A program made the position numbers and the translations under genes. 64,000 nt of DNA from UBA10908 sp964608965 (lineage in GTDB: Bacteria > Bacillota > Clostridia > Peptostreptococcales > Anaerovoracaceae), in the NCBI GenBank assembly GCA_964608965.1, contig CAZSPZ010000003.1:48925-112924 (forward strand), written 5' to 3'. The notes under the pieces were generated by a model. The model did not search any database, was not told the origin of the DNA, and saw nothing but the letters and a program-made list of their open reading frames with translations. Shown one piece after another: positions 51,820 to 59,862 of this stretch (the first letter of the stretch is position 1; every line of letters begins with the position of its first letter).

Positions 51820-52332
51820 TTATACCCCCGTCGACCCAAAGCCGCCGACTCTTTGTCCTTCCGCCTCGTCGTCTTGTGTGATCCCGAACGGAACAAATAT
51901 TCCTTGCGCAAAAGATTTTCCGGCAGGCAGGTCGATCGTTTTATCTGCCTTGCTGTCATTGGTTAATTGAATCAGTATATGCCCTTCGTTTTCCGCCTGG
52001 AAATAATCCGCATCCACGACACCCACCGTGTTGTCCAACTGCAACCGATATGTAAAACCTAAGCCGGACTTCGGAAAAATGAAGAAAACCCAGCCTTCTT
52101 GAATTTTAACTCTTATTCCGGTCGATATTTTGACGGACTCTCCGGGTGCCAGGGAAATAGCGCATGGAGTAATCATTTCGTAACCTGCAGACCCTTTTGT
52201 CGCGCGAAACGGCATCGTGACAGCTTTGTAGGCATCTTCCGCGTCCTGATTTGGGACATCGGGATGGGATGCATGGAAATCCTTTTGAAATTGCTCTTTG
52301 CTGACTTTTTGAAATTCTCCGACTCTGTGCAT
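51820..52332 (-). CDS. dut: dUTP diphosphatase-like protein, N-terminally extended
   Basis: The product has 170 residues; typical dUTPases are about 145. The trimeric dUTPase motifs are visible: motif I SAGYEMITP (about 48-56, with Glu where Asp is usual), motifs II-III PKSGLGFTYRLQLDNTVGVVDADY (in segments), and motif V RVGGFGSTG at the C-terminus. Residues 1-40 are an extra charged segment. It should convert dUTP to dUMP and keep uracil out of DNA. It follows the M16 peptidase gene by 14 bases. Confidence 0.85.
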   Translation of the reverse strand: MHRVGEFQKVSKEQFQKDFHASHPDVPNQDAEDAYKAVTMPFRATKGSAGYEMITPCAISLAPGESVKISTGIRVKIQEGWVFFIFPKSGLGFTYRLQLDNTVGVVDADYFQAENEGHILIQLTNDSKADKTIDLPAGKSFAQGIFVPFGITQDDEAEGQRVGGFGSTGV

Positions 52333-52346
52333 AATCCCTCCCGAAA

Positions 52347-53597
52347 TTATATTTCCATTAATGCTTTCATGTTCAATTTATCTTTACTGATCGATACACC
52401 GCTGTATGAATTGAAGTTTCCCAACTGTTTACATGCGGTTGCCACATCTTCTTCTGTGACGGCGTCAATTTCTGCTAAAGTCTCTTCCGGTGTGTAATGT
52501 CTGCCAAGAAGGAGACTGTTCTTTCCAAGGCGATACATTCGGCTGTTCATGCTTTCCAAACTGAAAATATAGCCGCTTTTTAATCGCTGCTTTACGACTT
52601 GAATATCTTCTTTTCCGATTGCTTCTCTTCCCAGCTTCTCGAGTTCAAAAGCAATCGCGCTGATGGCTTCTTTTGTTTTTCCGAGAGAAACACCTGCATA
52701 AATAAAAAACATTCCCACTTGAGAATAACAAGATGTCGCACTGTAAACCGTATATGCCAGACCCTTTTGTTCTCTGATATTTTGAAAGAGTCTGGAGCTC
52801 ATGCTCCCTCCAAGCACTTCGTTTACTATCGCGTGCGCATAATAGTGCTCGCTTGCGAGCGGGATGCTTGGGATCCCGATTGCGATATGCGCCTGGCCGA
52901 CATCTTTGACTTTGTCCTGAAATCGAACACCTGCTATTGGTGTATTCTGCGGGCGAACCGGTTTTTTTTCTCCGAATTGAGATAACGCGCCGTCCAGCTT
53001 TTGAGAGAGAGTTTCTTCGTCGAAATTTCCCACAACAGCCACTACGATATTATCTTTTGTATAATTTGCCTCTATGAAATGCAGAATGTTGTCTCTTGAA
53101 ATGCTTTTTAATGATTTTCTGGTTCCTATGATTGAACTTTCCATATCCGTTTTGGCCAGGACTTTAGCGGTAAGAAGATCAAGGATATAGTCATCGGGAG
53201 TATCTTGAATCATACTCATCTCTTCCAGAATCACTCCTCTTTCTTTCCTCATTTCTTTGGTGTCGAAAAGAGAATGACAAAGCATATCCAGCAATATATC
53301 GACAGCTTGCGGGAATTGGTCTGTAAGAGCTTTTATATGGTAGCAGGTAGACTCTTTGCTGGTAAACGCATTGATGTGGGCGCCGATTCTGTCCGTATCT
53401 TCGGCAATTTGAAGCGCGGTTCTTTTTTCAGTTCCCTTAAAGAACATATGCTCTATATAATGGGATATCCCCGAAACATCATTTCCTTCGCAATAAGATC
53501 CCGCACCCACCCAAATACCTATACAGGCTGATTGGGCTTCCGGGATTTTTTCATATACTATTCTAACGCCGCAAGGCAGTTTGTCTGCTTTTATCAT
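52347..53597 (-). CDS. M16 family zinc peptidase (insulinase/MPP-like)
   Basis: This 416-residue protein has the inverted zinc motif HYIEH (about 49-53) followed by MFFKGTEKR, with a distal glutamate in the RKERGVILEEM region (about 120-130). The second half is the inactive M16 domain (LGGSMSSRLFQNIREQKGLAYTVYS, in segments). Neighbours pnp and dut match the Bacillus mlpA (ymxG) locus. It may degrade small peptides or act in cell-surface quality control. ATG at 53597 has AAAGGA 6 bases ahead. Confidence 0.9.
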   Translation of the reverse strand: MIKADKLPCGVRIVYEKIPEAQSACIGIWVGAGSYCEGNDVSGISHYIEHMFFKGTEKRTALQIAEDTDRIGAHINAFTSKESTCYHIKALTDQFPQAVDILLDMLCHSLFDTKEMRKERGVILEEMSMIQDTPDDYILDLLTAKVLAKTDMESSIIGTRKSLKSISRDNILHFIEANYTKDNIVVAVVGNFDEETLSQKLDGALSQFGEKKPVRPQNTPIAGVRFQDKVKDVGQAHIAIGIPSIPLASEHYYAHAIVNEVLGGSMSSRLFQNIREQKGLAYTVYSATSCYSQVGMFFIYAGVSLGKTKEAISAIAFELEKLGREAIGKEDIQVVKQRLKSGYIFSLESMNSRMYRLGKNSLLLGRHYTPEETLAEIDAVTEEDVATACKQLGNFNSYSGVSISKDKLNMKALMEI

Positions 53598-53650
53598 ATG
53601 CAATCCTTTCGTTTTTCCGATTATAACATAAGTACCGTGGAACATAAAGA

Positions 53651-53720
53651 GCGGACCCGGAGCGGGTCGATCCATGTCAAACGAATGACATGAACGAAAC
53701 ACCGCCCCAGGTCCGCCCTG
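53651..53720 (-). terminator. Long nested hairpin after pnp
   Basis: GGCGGACC at the 5' side pairs with GGTCCGCT at the 3' side, with an inner CATGTCATTCG/GACATG-type stem, followed by TTT on the minus strand. It likely ends or processes the rpsO-pnp transcript. Confidence 0.65.
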
Positions 53721-53731
53721 AAATCAAGTGG

Positions 53732-55852
53732 TTATGCCTTGATGATCTCGATATCTTCCAGGCCTTTTCTTGTCAGGTTGATTCTTCCCTGTCCATCGAT
53801 TTCTGCAACTTTTACGGTTACAGTGTCTCCGATGTTCAGAACGTCTTCGACCTTATCGATTCTCTCCTTGGAAATCTTGGAAATATGGAGTAATCCATCT
53901 TTTCCGGGCAGAAGTTCGATAAATGCGCCGAACGTCATTAAACGTACGACTTTACCCGTATAAGTTTCGCCGACTTCGACTTCTTTGACCAATAGCTCAA
54001 TCTGTCTCATTGCAGCGTTTGCGGATTCAAGATCCGGTGCGGCAACATAAATTAGTCCTTCGTCGTTAATATCGATCTTTGCTCCGGTTTCAGAGATAAT
54101 CCTATTGATCGTCTTACCTCCCGGCCCGATGACTATACGAATCTTATCTACATCTACATTCATAGACAATATTCTGGGAGCATACGGTGACAATTCTTTT
54201 CTTGGCTCAGGCAGCTCTTCCAACATTTGTTCCATGATGTGCATTCTGCCTTCGTATGCCTGCTTTAATGCATCCTGTAGTATTTCTCTGGATAATCCGT
54301 GTACTTTGATATCCATTTGGATTGCTGTAATTCCCTTGGCCGTTCCTGCAACTTTAAAGTCCATGTCGCCCAAGAAATCTTCCATACCCTGAATATCGGA
54401 TAGGATGGCCATCTTGCTGCTGCCGTCTGCTTCCACTCTCTCGATCAAGCCCATTGCAATACCTGCAACAGGTGCTTTTATGGGAACGCCTGCGTCCATA
54501 AGGGCGAGGCAGCTTCCGCATACAGATGCCTGAGAAGTCGAACCGTTGGAGGATAAAACTTCCGATACGACGCGAATTGCATACGGGAATTCTTCGACTT
54601 CGGGGAGAACAGGAATCAGAGCTCTCTCAGCCAATGCTCCGTGTCCGATTTCTCTTCGTCCTGGGCTTCTCATCGGCCTTGCTTCGCCTACACTGTATGC
54701 AGGGAAATTATAATTATGCATATAACGCTTTTCTGTATCTTCGGAAATTCCGTCCAATGTCTGGGAATCGCCCATGGCACCTAACGTTGCAACAGAAAGG
54801 ACCTGCGTTTGGCCTCTCTTGAACAGTCCCGTACCGTGCGTTCTGGGTAATATTCCTGTCTCGCACCAAATCGGACGAATCTCGTCCAACTTTCTGTTAT
54901 CAGGTCTGATCCCCTCGTCTAATATCATGGCGCGAACTTCCTCTTTTGTTATGTTGTAGAGGATGGCATTGATATCTTTTTTACTTTCGGGATATATTTC
55001 GGCAAAATATTCCTTTGTCGCAACTTCGACTGCGTCCATATTGTCCAGACGCTCTTGTTTGTCGTACGTCTTGATGGCAGCCTTCATTTTGTCTACAGCA
55101 TACTCGCGCACTGCGGCATCCACGTCTTCGGGCACTTTGTAGAATTTTATCGTCTGCTTTTCTTTTCCGAGTTCAGCAACGATTTCTTCGATAAATGCCA
55201 CAATTTTTTTGATTTCTTCGTGAGCGAACATAATCGCTTCGAGCATATCTTCTTCTGAAACTTCCTTTGCTCCGGCTTCCACCATCATGATGGCTTCTTT
55301 TGTACCTGATACGGTAACGAGCATATCGGAAACTTCGCGTTCGGCCAACGTGGGGTTAATAACAAATCGACCGTCGACTCTGCCTACATTGACAGAACCT
55401 GTCGGGCCGTCCCATGGAATATCCGAAATGGAAAGCGCAACGGAAGAACCGATCATCGCAGCGATTTCAGGGCTGCAATCAAGGTCCATGCACATAACGG
55501 TAGCAACGACCTGCACATCGTTATAGAACCCTTTGGGGAACAGCGGACGAAGTGGTCTGTCCATTAACCTGCACGCAAGAATCGCTCTTTCCGAAGGACG
55601 TCCTTCTCTCTTTATAAATCCTCCGGGGATTTTCCCGGCCGCATACATTCTTTCTTCGTAGTCGCAGGACAACGGGAAAAAGTCGATATCCGGGCGAGGT
55701 TCTTTATTGCATACGGCAGTAACATTCACTACGGTTTCGCCGTATCGAACCATCACCTGGCCGTTTGCCATTTCGCAAACCTTACCGATTTCCATCTGCA
55801 GAAGTCTTCCTCCCACAGCGGTCTTAAATGTTCTGTAATTTTCAAATCTCAT
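53732..55852 (-). CDS. pnp: Polyribonucleotide nucleotidyltransferase (PNPase)
   Basis: The protein has 706 residues and is of full length. Two RNase PH domains (first with RRVGRP-like GGFIKREGRPSERAIL; second with GEARPMRSPGRREIGHGALAERAL, in segments) flank a helical domain. A KH domain (IRIVIGPGGKTINRIISETGAKIDI, in segments) and an S1 domain follow. It degrades RNA 3' to 5' by phosphorolysis. It lies downstream of rpsO, as in most bacteria, behind a long leader hairpin. Confidence 0.97.
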   Translation of the reverse strand: MRFENYRTFKTAVGGRLLQMEIGKVCEMANGQVMVRYGETVVNVTAVCNKEPRPDIDFFPLSCDYEERMYAAGKIPGGFIKREGRPSERAILACRLMDRPLRPLFPKGFYNDVQVVATVMCMDLDCSPEIAAMIGSSVALSISDIPWDGPTGSVNVGRVDGRFVINPTLAEREVSDMLVTVSGTKEAIMMVEAGAKEVSEEDMLEAIMFAHEEIKKIVAFIEEIVAELGKEKQTIKFYKVPEDVDAAVREYAVDKMKAAIKTYDKQERLDNMDAVEVATKEYFAEIYPESKKDINAILYNITKEEVRAMILDEGIRPDNRKLDEIRPIWCETGILPRTHGTGLFKRGQTQVLSVATLGAMGDSQTLDGISEDTEKRYMHNYNFPAYSVGEARPMRSPGRREIGHGALAERALIPVLPEVEEFPYAIRVVSEVLSSNGSTSQASVCGSCLALMDAGVPIKAPVAGIAMGLIERVEADGSSKMAILSDIQGMEDFLGDMDFKVAGTAKGITAIQMDIKVHGLSREILQDALKQAYEGRMHIMEQMLEELPEPRKELSPYAPRILSMNVDVDKIRIVIGPGGKTINRIISETGAKIDINDEGLIYVAAPDLESANAAMRQIELLVKEVEVGETYTGKVVRLMTFGAFIELLPGKDGLLHISKISKERIDKVEDVLNIGDTVTVKVAEIDGQGRINLTRKGLEDIEIIKA

Positions 55853-55877
55853 CTTTGTTTACCTTACCTTCCTATAC

Positions 55878-55943
55878 CAGGTCCAGCTTGACAAGTTAAC
55901 CTATTGTCTTAAGACAATAAATTAAGTTCTCAAGCCTGACCTG
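55878..55943 (-). promoter_or_regulatory. Long hairpin in the pnp leader, possible RNase III site
   Basis: Positions 55878-55910 and 55911-55943 are inverted copies of 33 bases: 27 match exactly and, on the minus-strand RNA, three more can pair as G-U, giving 30 of 33. The centre is the perfect 18-base palindrome TATTGTCTTAAGACAATA. It lies between the rpsO terminator and the pnp start. A duplex of this kind in E. coli pnp mRNA is cut by RNase III and then lets PNPase repress itself; a similar role here is inferred. Confidence 0.75.
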
Positions 55944-55962
55944 CATCCGATTCAAAAATAGC

Positions 55963-55982
55963 GGGCGGGGATTTCCCCGCCC
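55963..55982 (-). terminator. Terminator of rpsO
   Basis: GGGCGGGG/CCCCGCCC with a 4-base loop is followed by GCTATTTTT on the minus strand, 8 bases after the rpsO stop. Some read-through into pnp is likely. Confidence 0.85.
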
Positions 55983-55990
55983 TTTTTTCT

Positions 55991-56257
55991 TTACTTTCTT
56001 AAGTTTAGACGGGAAATCAACGTTCTGTAACGATCGATATCCTTTTCCCTAAGATAATTCAATAAGTTTCTTCTCTGACCTACCATTTTAAGAAGTCCTC
56101 TTCTGGAATGGAAGTCTTTCTTGTGGATCTTTAAATGTTCATTCAAATCGTTGATTCTAAAAGTAAGAACCGCAACCTGAACTTCGGGAGATCCCGTGTC
56201 CCCTTCGTGAGTTTGATACTCACTGATAATACCTTGTTTCACTTCTGTTGTAATCAT
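55991..56257 (-). CDS. rpsO: 30S ribosomal protein S15
   Basis: This 88-residue protein is of full length. It has THEGDTGSPEVQVAVLT (about 16-32), HLKIHKKDFHSRRGLL and RRNLLNYLREKD, the 16S rRNA-binding helices of S15. A leader of about 80 bases (56258-56340) with GC-rich complementary segments precedes it and may be the S15 autoregulatory site, though no consensus was verified. Confidence 0.97.
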   Translation of the reverse strand: MITTEVKQGIISEYQTHEGDTGSPEVQVAVLTFRINDLNEHLKIHKKDFHSRRGLLKMVGQRRNLLNYLREKDIDRYRTLISRLNLRK

Positions 56258-56402
56258 TTTATTCTCCTCTTTCTGTTCGCCTGAAGCCGTGTATTGCGTC
56301 GGAGTGTCGCCTTACTCAGCTAAAGGTACTTATTGACAATATATGATATCACAAGGAACCGTAATTTGTAAAGCAATTCCCTGTTTTTTGAGGAAGCGGC
56401 GT

Positions 56403-56645
56403 TCAGGAAAGAATTTCCGGACCGACTTCCTTTACATCCACCTTGCGCTTTGCAGCTCTGTCTGTATCGACTTTTTGATATACTTTTGCCAACGCGACAA
56501 CGAGTTGACGCGCGCATTGTTCCGACATCACTACCGTTTCGACTTCTTCTGTTGTTTTGCTCTGTCCCTGAGGCCTTGTCTGCAAATAAGTGACAAAGCA
56601 TTCCGCCCCGGTTGCATTAATAGTAAATCCATTGACATATTTCAT
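56403..56645 (-). CDS. Small conserved-looking protein between ribF and rpsO, unknown function
   Basis: This 80-residue protein starts at ATG 56645 with AGGAGGGC 6 bases ahead, 12 bases after the ribF stop, so it should be translated from the ribF transcript. The order suggests a beta N-terminus (YVNGFTINATGAECFVTYLQTRP) and a helix (SEQCARQLVVALAKVYQKV), with a basic tail. A faint similarity to DUF3467-type proteins is possible but unproven. No gene is usual at this place between ribF and rpsO. Confidence 0.65.
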   Translation of the reverse strand: MKYVNGFTINATGAECFVTYLQTRPQGQSKTTEEVETVVMSEQCARQLVVALAKVYQKVDTDRAAKRKVDVKEVGPEILS

Positions 56646-56657
56646 TTTTTTGCCCTC

Positions 56658-57587
56658 CTATTGACCCTTGTGATATTCTTTTGCGGTTTTACAATCGAAT
56701 TCAATTTGTGCCGCCAATTCGGGCACCGAGCCGAATACTTTTTCCGCTCTCAACATTTTTATAAATTCCACGCGAACATCCATTCCGTAAATATCCCGGT
56801 TGAAATTGAAGATATGTGTTTCAGCGTTTTTTTCGAAAGTTCCCACGCTAGGCTTATTTCCCACATTTGTAATAGAATTATAGAGCGTCCCTTCTACTAA
56901 CGTCTGCGTGACGTACACACCGTTTGCAGGGATGACCATCGATAAATCCAAAGAAAGATTAATGGTGGGAAAACCCATTTTTCGTCCGAAGCGACGCCCT
57001 TGAATTACGTGTCCGTTAAGAGCATATCTTCTGCCGGTATAAAGCTGATATTTTTCCATTTCTCCCGCCGCAACGGCTTCTCTGATCAGTGTGCTGGAAA
57101 TGGTTACTCCTGCTGATTCCACGGGAGATAAAACAGTTACAAGATAGCCCAATTCTTCTCCCATACGGGCTAATACTTCGGGAGTACCCTGCGCTTTGTA
57201 ACCAAATCGGTAATTGAATCCGCAAAAAGCCTCTTTCATTTTTAGAGATTTGGATAAAAGATCGCGGCAAAAATATTCCGGAGTGCTTGCTCTCATCATG
57301 TCGTCAAATTCAAATGAAAAAAGATACTCGACACCCAGCTTGGAGAGGATGTCTGCTTTTTCATCAAATGTGATGATATTCTTTACAACCGACTTCCCTG
57401 CAATCACATTCATGGGATGATTCGAAAATGTAAAAACAGAAGGAACGAGTCCGTCGGATGCTCCTTTGTCTACACAGGCCGATATCAAGGCTTGGTGGCC
57501 TTCGTGCACGCCGTCGAAATTTCCCAGTGCTATGGCAGTTTCTTTTATGTTTCTCAGATCTTTTATACTTCTGAATATTTCCATCAT
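56658..57587 (-). CDS. ribF: Bifunctional riboflavin kinase/FAD synthetase
   Basis: The protein has 309 residues. The N-terminal FAD-synthetase domain has ALGNFDGVHEGHQALI (about 21-36) and SSTLIREAVAAGE (about 158-170). The C-terminal flavokinase domain has RRFGRKMGFPTINLSL and ANGVYVTQTLVEG, with NVGNKPSVG. It makes FMN and FAD from riboflavin. It overlaps truB by 4 bases (ATGA). Confidence 0.95.
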   Translation of the reverse strand: MMEIFRSIKDLRNIKETAIALGNFDGVHEGHQALISACVDKGASDGLVPSVFTFSNHPMNVIAGKSVVKNIITFDEKADILSKLGVEYLFSFEFDDMMRASTPEYFCRDLLSKSLKMKEAFCGFNYRFGYKAQGTPEVLARMGEELGYLVTVLSPVESAGVTISSTLIREAVAAGEMEKYQLYTGRRYALNGHVIQGRRFGRKMGFPTINLSLDLSMVIPANGVYVTQTLVEGTLYNSITNVGNKPSVGTFEKNAETHIFNFNRDIYGMDVRVEFIKMLRAEKVFGSVPELAAQIEFDCKTAKEYHKGQ

Positions 57588-58489
57588 TTTAAAACCTTTG
57601 CCGGTTTATATTCTCCGCTGTCTGTCAAAATGGCAATGCCTAGAAGGTCTTCTCCGAAAAAGACGGCAAACGGTCCGGCGGGTTCACCTTTCTTGGAGGT
57701 ATATCTTGGCAGATCTTTTTGAAATTCCGGGTTTCCGTTTGTAAAGAGCTTCGCCTGGAGCGCGTTTAAATCGAGGCGCTCCAGGTCTTTTACTGCCGAT
57801 TCCGGCGGCAAAAGACAGGCTTCGAATTCGGACCGCGTCGCATGTTCAAGTTCCTGAAGTGTTTTTGTTTGTCGAATGTCGAAGCCCGAAGCTGCAGTTC
57901 GTAAAAGAAAGCTCATGCAGCCGCCAACACCCAGTTTTTCGCCCAAATCATTGCATATGGTTCGTATATATGTTCCTTTTGAGCATTCAGCTTCGAACAT
58001 CAACCGATTTGTCGCGCTGTCATAATTTAAAAAATCGATGCGATGCAACGTAACGAAACGGGGATTCACCTTCACTTCTTTGCCATCTCTTGCATATTGA
58101 TAAAGATGTTTTCCGTCAATTCTTACGGCAGAATAATTCGGAGGAATTTGACTGATGACACCTTTAAAATCTAAAAGCGCAGTTTCCAATGCATCTTGTG
58201 TTATATCCTTTGCATGATCCCTTCTGTCGGAAATCACTTTTCCCCATATGTCCTGTGTGTCTGTAGTAAGGCCAAGAATCATTTCACAACGATAACATTT
58301 CACCGAAGTTTCCATATATTCAATAAGTCGCGTAGCGTTCCCTATACAAAGCGGCAATACACCGCAAGCATTAGGATCAAGAGTACCTGTATGCCCTATT
58401 TTCCTTTCACCGCTGATGCGTCTGAGCGCATATACACAATCGTGCGAGGTCATTCCGGCGGGTTTCAATAAATTGATGATCCCGTTCAT
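57584..58489 (-). CDS. truB: tRNA pseudouridine-55 synthase
   Basis: The protein has 301 residues. It modifies U55 in the T-loop of tRNA. It has LLKPAGMTSHDCV at the start, the catalytic Asp in GHTGTLDPNACGVLPL (about 33-48), and KGTYIRTICNDLGEKLG (about 170-186). It overlaps nrnA by 4 bases upstream and ribF downstream, a coupled chain. Confidence 0.95.
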   Translation of the reverse strand: MNGIINLLKPAGMTSHDCVYALRRISGERKIGHTGTLDPNACGVLPLCIGNATRLIEYMETSVKCYRCEMILGLTTDTQDIWGKVISDRRDHAKDITQDALETALLDFKGVISQIPPNYSAVRIDGKHLYQYARDGKEVKVNPRFVTLHRIDFLNYDSATNRLMFEAECSKGTYIRTICNDLGEKLGVGGCMSFLLRTAASGFDIRQTKTLQELEHATRSEFEACLLPPESAVKDLERLDLNALQAKLFTNGNPEFQKDLPRYTSKKGEPAGPFAVFFGEDLLGIAILTDSGEYKPAKVLK

Positions 58490-59442
58490 TCGGACAGTTC
58501 CTCTTGGATGGCGTCTTTAAGGATTTTAATTGCAGCGGAAAGCGGTGGTGCAAGCGTACAGCCCGATGCTTTTTTATGACCGCCGCCGCCTAAGGCAAAT
58601 GCAAGCTTCGCAACATTAGCATAGGACTTCGCCCGGAAACTGGCCTTAAAATTGCCGTCCGGCCTTTCTTTTAGAAATGCCGCAATTTCAACACCTCGGA
58701 TACTTCGGAGTTTATCGATGACCGCTTCTGTCTGATCCGGCGTTGCGCCGGCAGCTTCTAACATTGCACAAGTGGCGTAGGAGATACAAGCTTTTCCGGA
58801 AGCAAAAAGTTCCATTCTGGTTAAAACATCCGATTCGATAATAAACTGAGACGGAGGCACGCTGTCATATAATAAATTGCACAATGTCACGTGGTCAACG
58901 CCATAGTCGTATAATTCGGCTGCAACCAAATGCGTTCTTTTATCTGTGTTGGAATATCGGAAAGATCCTGTATCGGTCACAATCGCAACGAACAGGGCTT
59001 CTGCTATCTCCTTGTCTATATCGGCGTTCAGGGCTTTCAATAAATCAAATATCAGCATGCCCGTGGCCGAGGATGTCTGATCGATCAAACTCAAATCGGC
59101 AAAAGCGCCACCGGCAATATGATGATCGATACAGACGGTGACAGCTGCTGATAAAAACACATTTTTTCGTTCTTCGATACGAGAAATATCGCCACAATCT
59201 ACCGCAATGCAAACATCGGGTGATATGGGCGCCGCGTCGACACAATAACCTTTATCCAAGAAAGCAAGATAGGGAGGAATATCGTCTTCCAGCAAAATAT
59301 AGCATTGCTTGCCTATAGAACGCAAACCTTTACACAGAGCCACAGCAGAACCGAGCGCATCTCCGTCCATATTGATATGGGGAAAAAGCAATATATTGTT
59401 CGCGCTCTTTATTTGCTCCGCTATATTTTTCAGATGATCCAT
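58486..59442 (-). CDS. nrnA: DHH-family nanoRNase/pAp phosphatase
   Basis: This 318-residue protein has the DHH-DHHA1 order: FPHINMDGDALGSAVAL (about 20-36, metal Asp), AVDCGD, the DHH motif as CIDHHIAGG (about 108-116), a fourth Asp in VTDTGSFRYSN, and the DHHA1 ALGGGGHKKASGC near the end. It degrades 2-5-nucleotide RNAs and pAp. It is in the standard rbfA-nrnA-truB position. Confidence 0.94.
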   Translation of the reverse strand: MDHLKNIAEQIKSANNILLFPHINMDGDALGSAVALCKGLRSIGKQCYILLEDDIPPYLAFLDKGYCVDAAPISPDVCIAVDCGDISRIEERKNVFLSAAVTVCIDHHIAGGAFADLSLIDQTSSATGMLIFDLLKALNADIDKEIAEALFVAIVTDTGSFRYSNTDKRTHLVAAELYDYGVDHVTLCNLLYDSVPPSQFIIESDVLTRMELFASGKACISYATCAMLEAAGATPDQTEAVIDKLRSIRGVEIAAFLKERPDGNFKASFRAKSYANVAKLAFALGGGGHKKASGCTLAPPLSAAIKILKDAIQEELSE

Positions 59443-59458
59443 CAGTTGGACTCCTCCA

Positions 59459-59857
59459 CTATAGTGTTTCGTCTTCTTTTTGATCTGGAATATTCAGCTC
59501 ATCTAAAATCTTATCCATTTTCATTCCGTATTGTATAGATGAGTCAAACTGAAAAATGAGGTCGGGAATATGGCGGAGTTTTACTTTTTTCCCGATTTCA
59601 CTTCTGATAAATCCTTTGCTTTTCTGAAATGCATAAAGGACTTTTTCTTTATCCTCTTGGGAGCATTCTTGCCCCAGGTTGTAGCCAAGAGCAGTAACAT
59701 AGAGCGTGGCATAACTTCCGTCGCTTGTCACATCCACAGAATTTACACCGATTATTCCTTGAAAACCCGGATCTTTCAGCTCACCTCTTACAAGCATTGC
59801 GCTGACGATTTTACGAATTTCCTCTCCTAACCTTTGAGGTCTGTACCCTTTACCCAT
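59459..59857 (-). CDS. rbfA: Ribosome-binding factor A
   Basis: This 132-residue KH-fold 30S assembly factor has RPQRLGEEIRKIVSAML at the start, GVNSVDVTSDGSYATLYVTAL in segments, and LRHIPDLIFQFDSSIQYG. It matures the 5' end of 16S rRNA. It lies 5 bases after infB. Confidence 0.95.
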   Translation of the reverse strand: MGKGYRPQRLGEEIRKIVSAMLVRGELKDPGFQGIIGVNSVDVTSDGSYATLYVTALGYNLGQECSQEDKEKVLYAFQKSKGFIRSEIGKKVKLRHIPDLIFQFDSSIQYGMKMDKILDELNIPDQKEDETL

Positions 59858-59862
59858 TTTTT

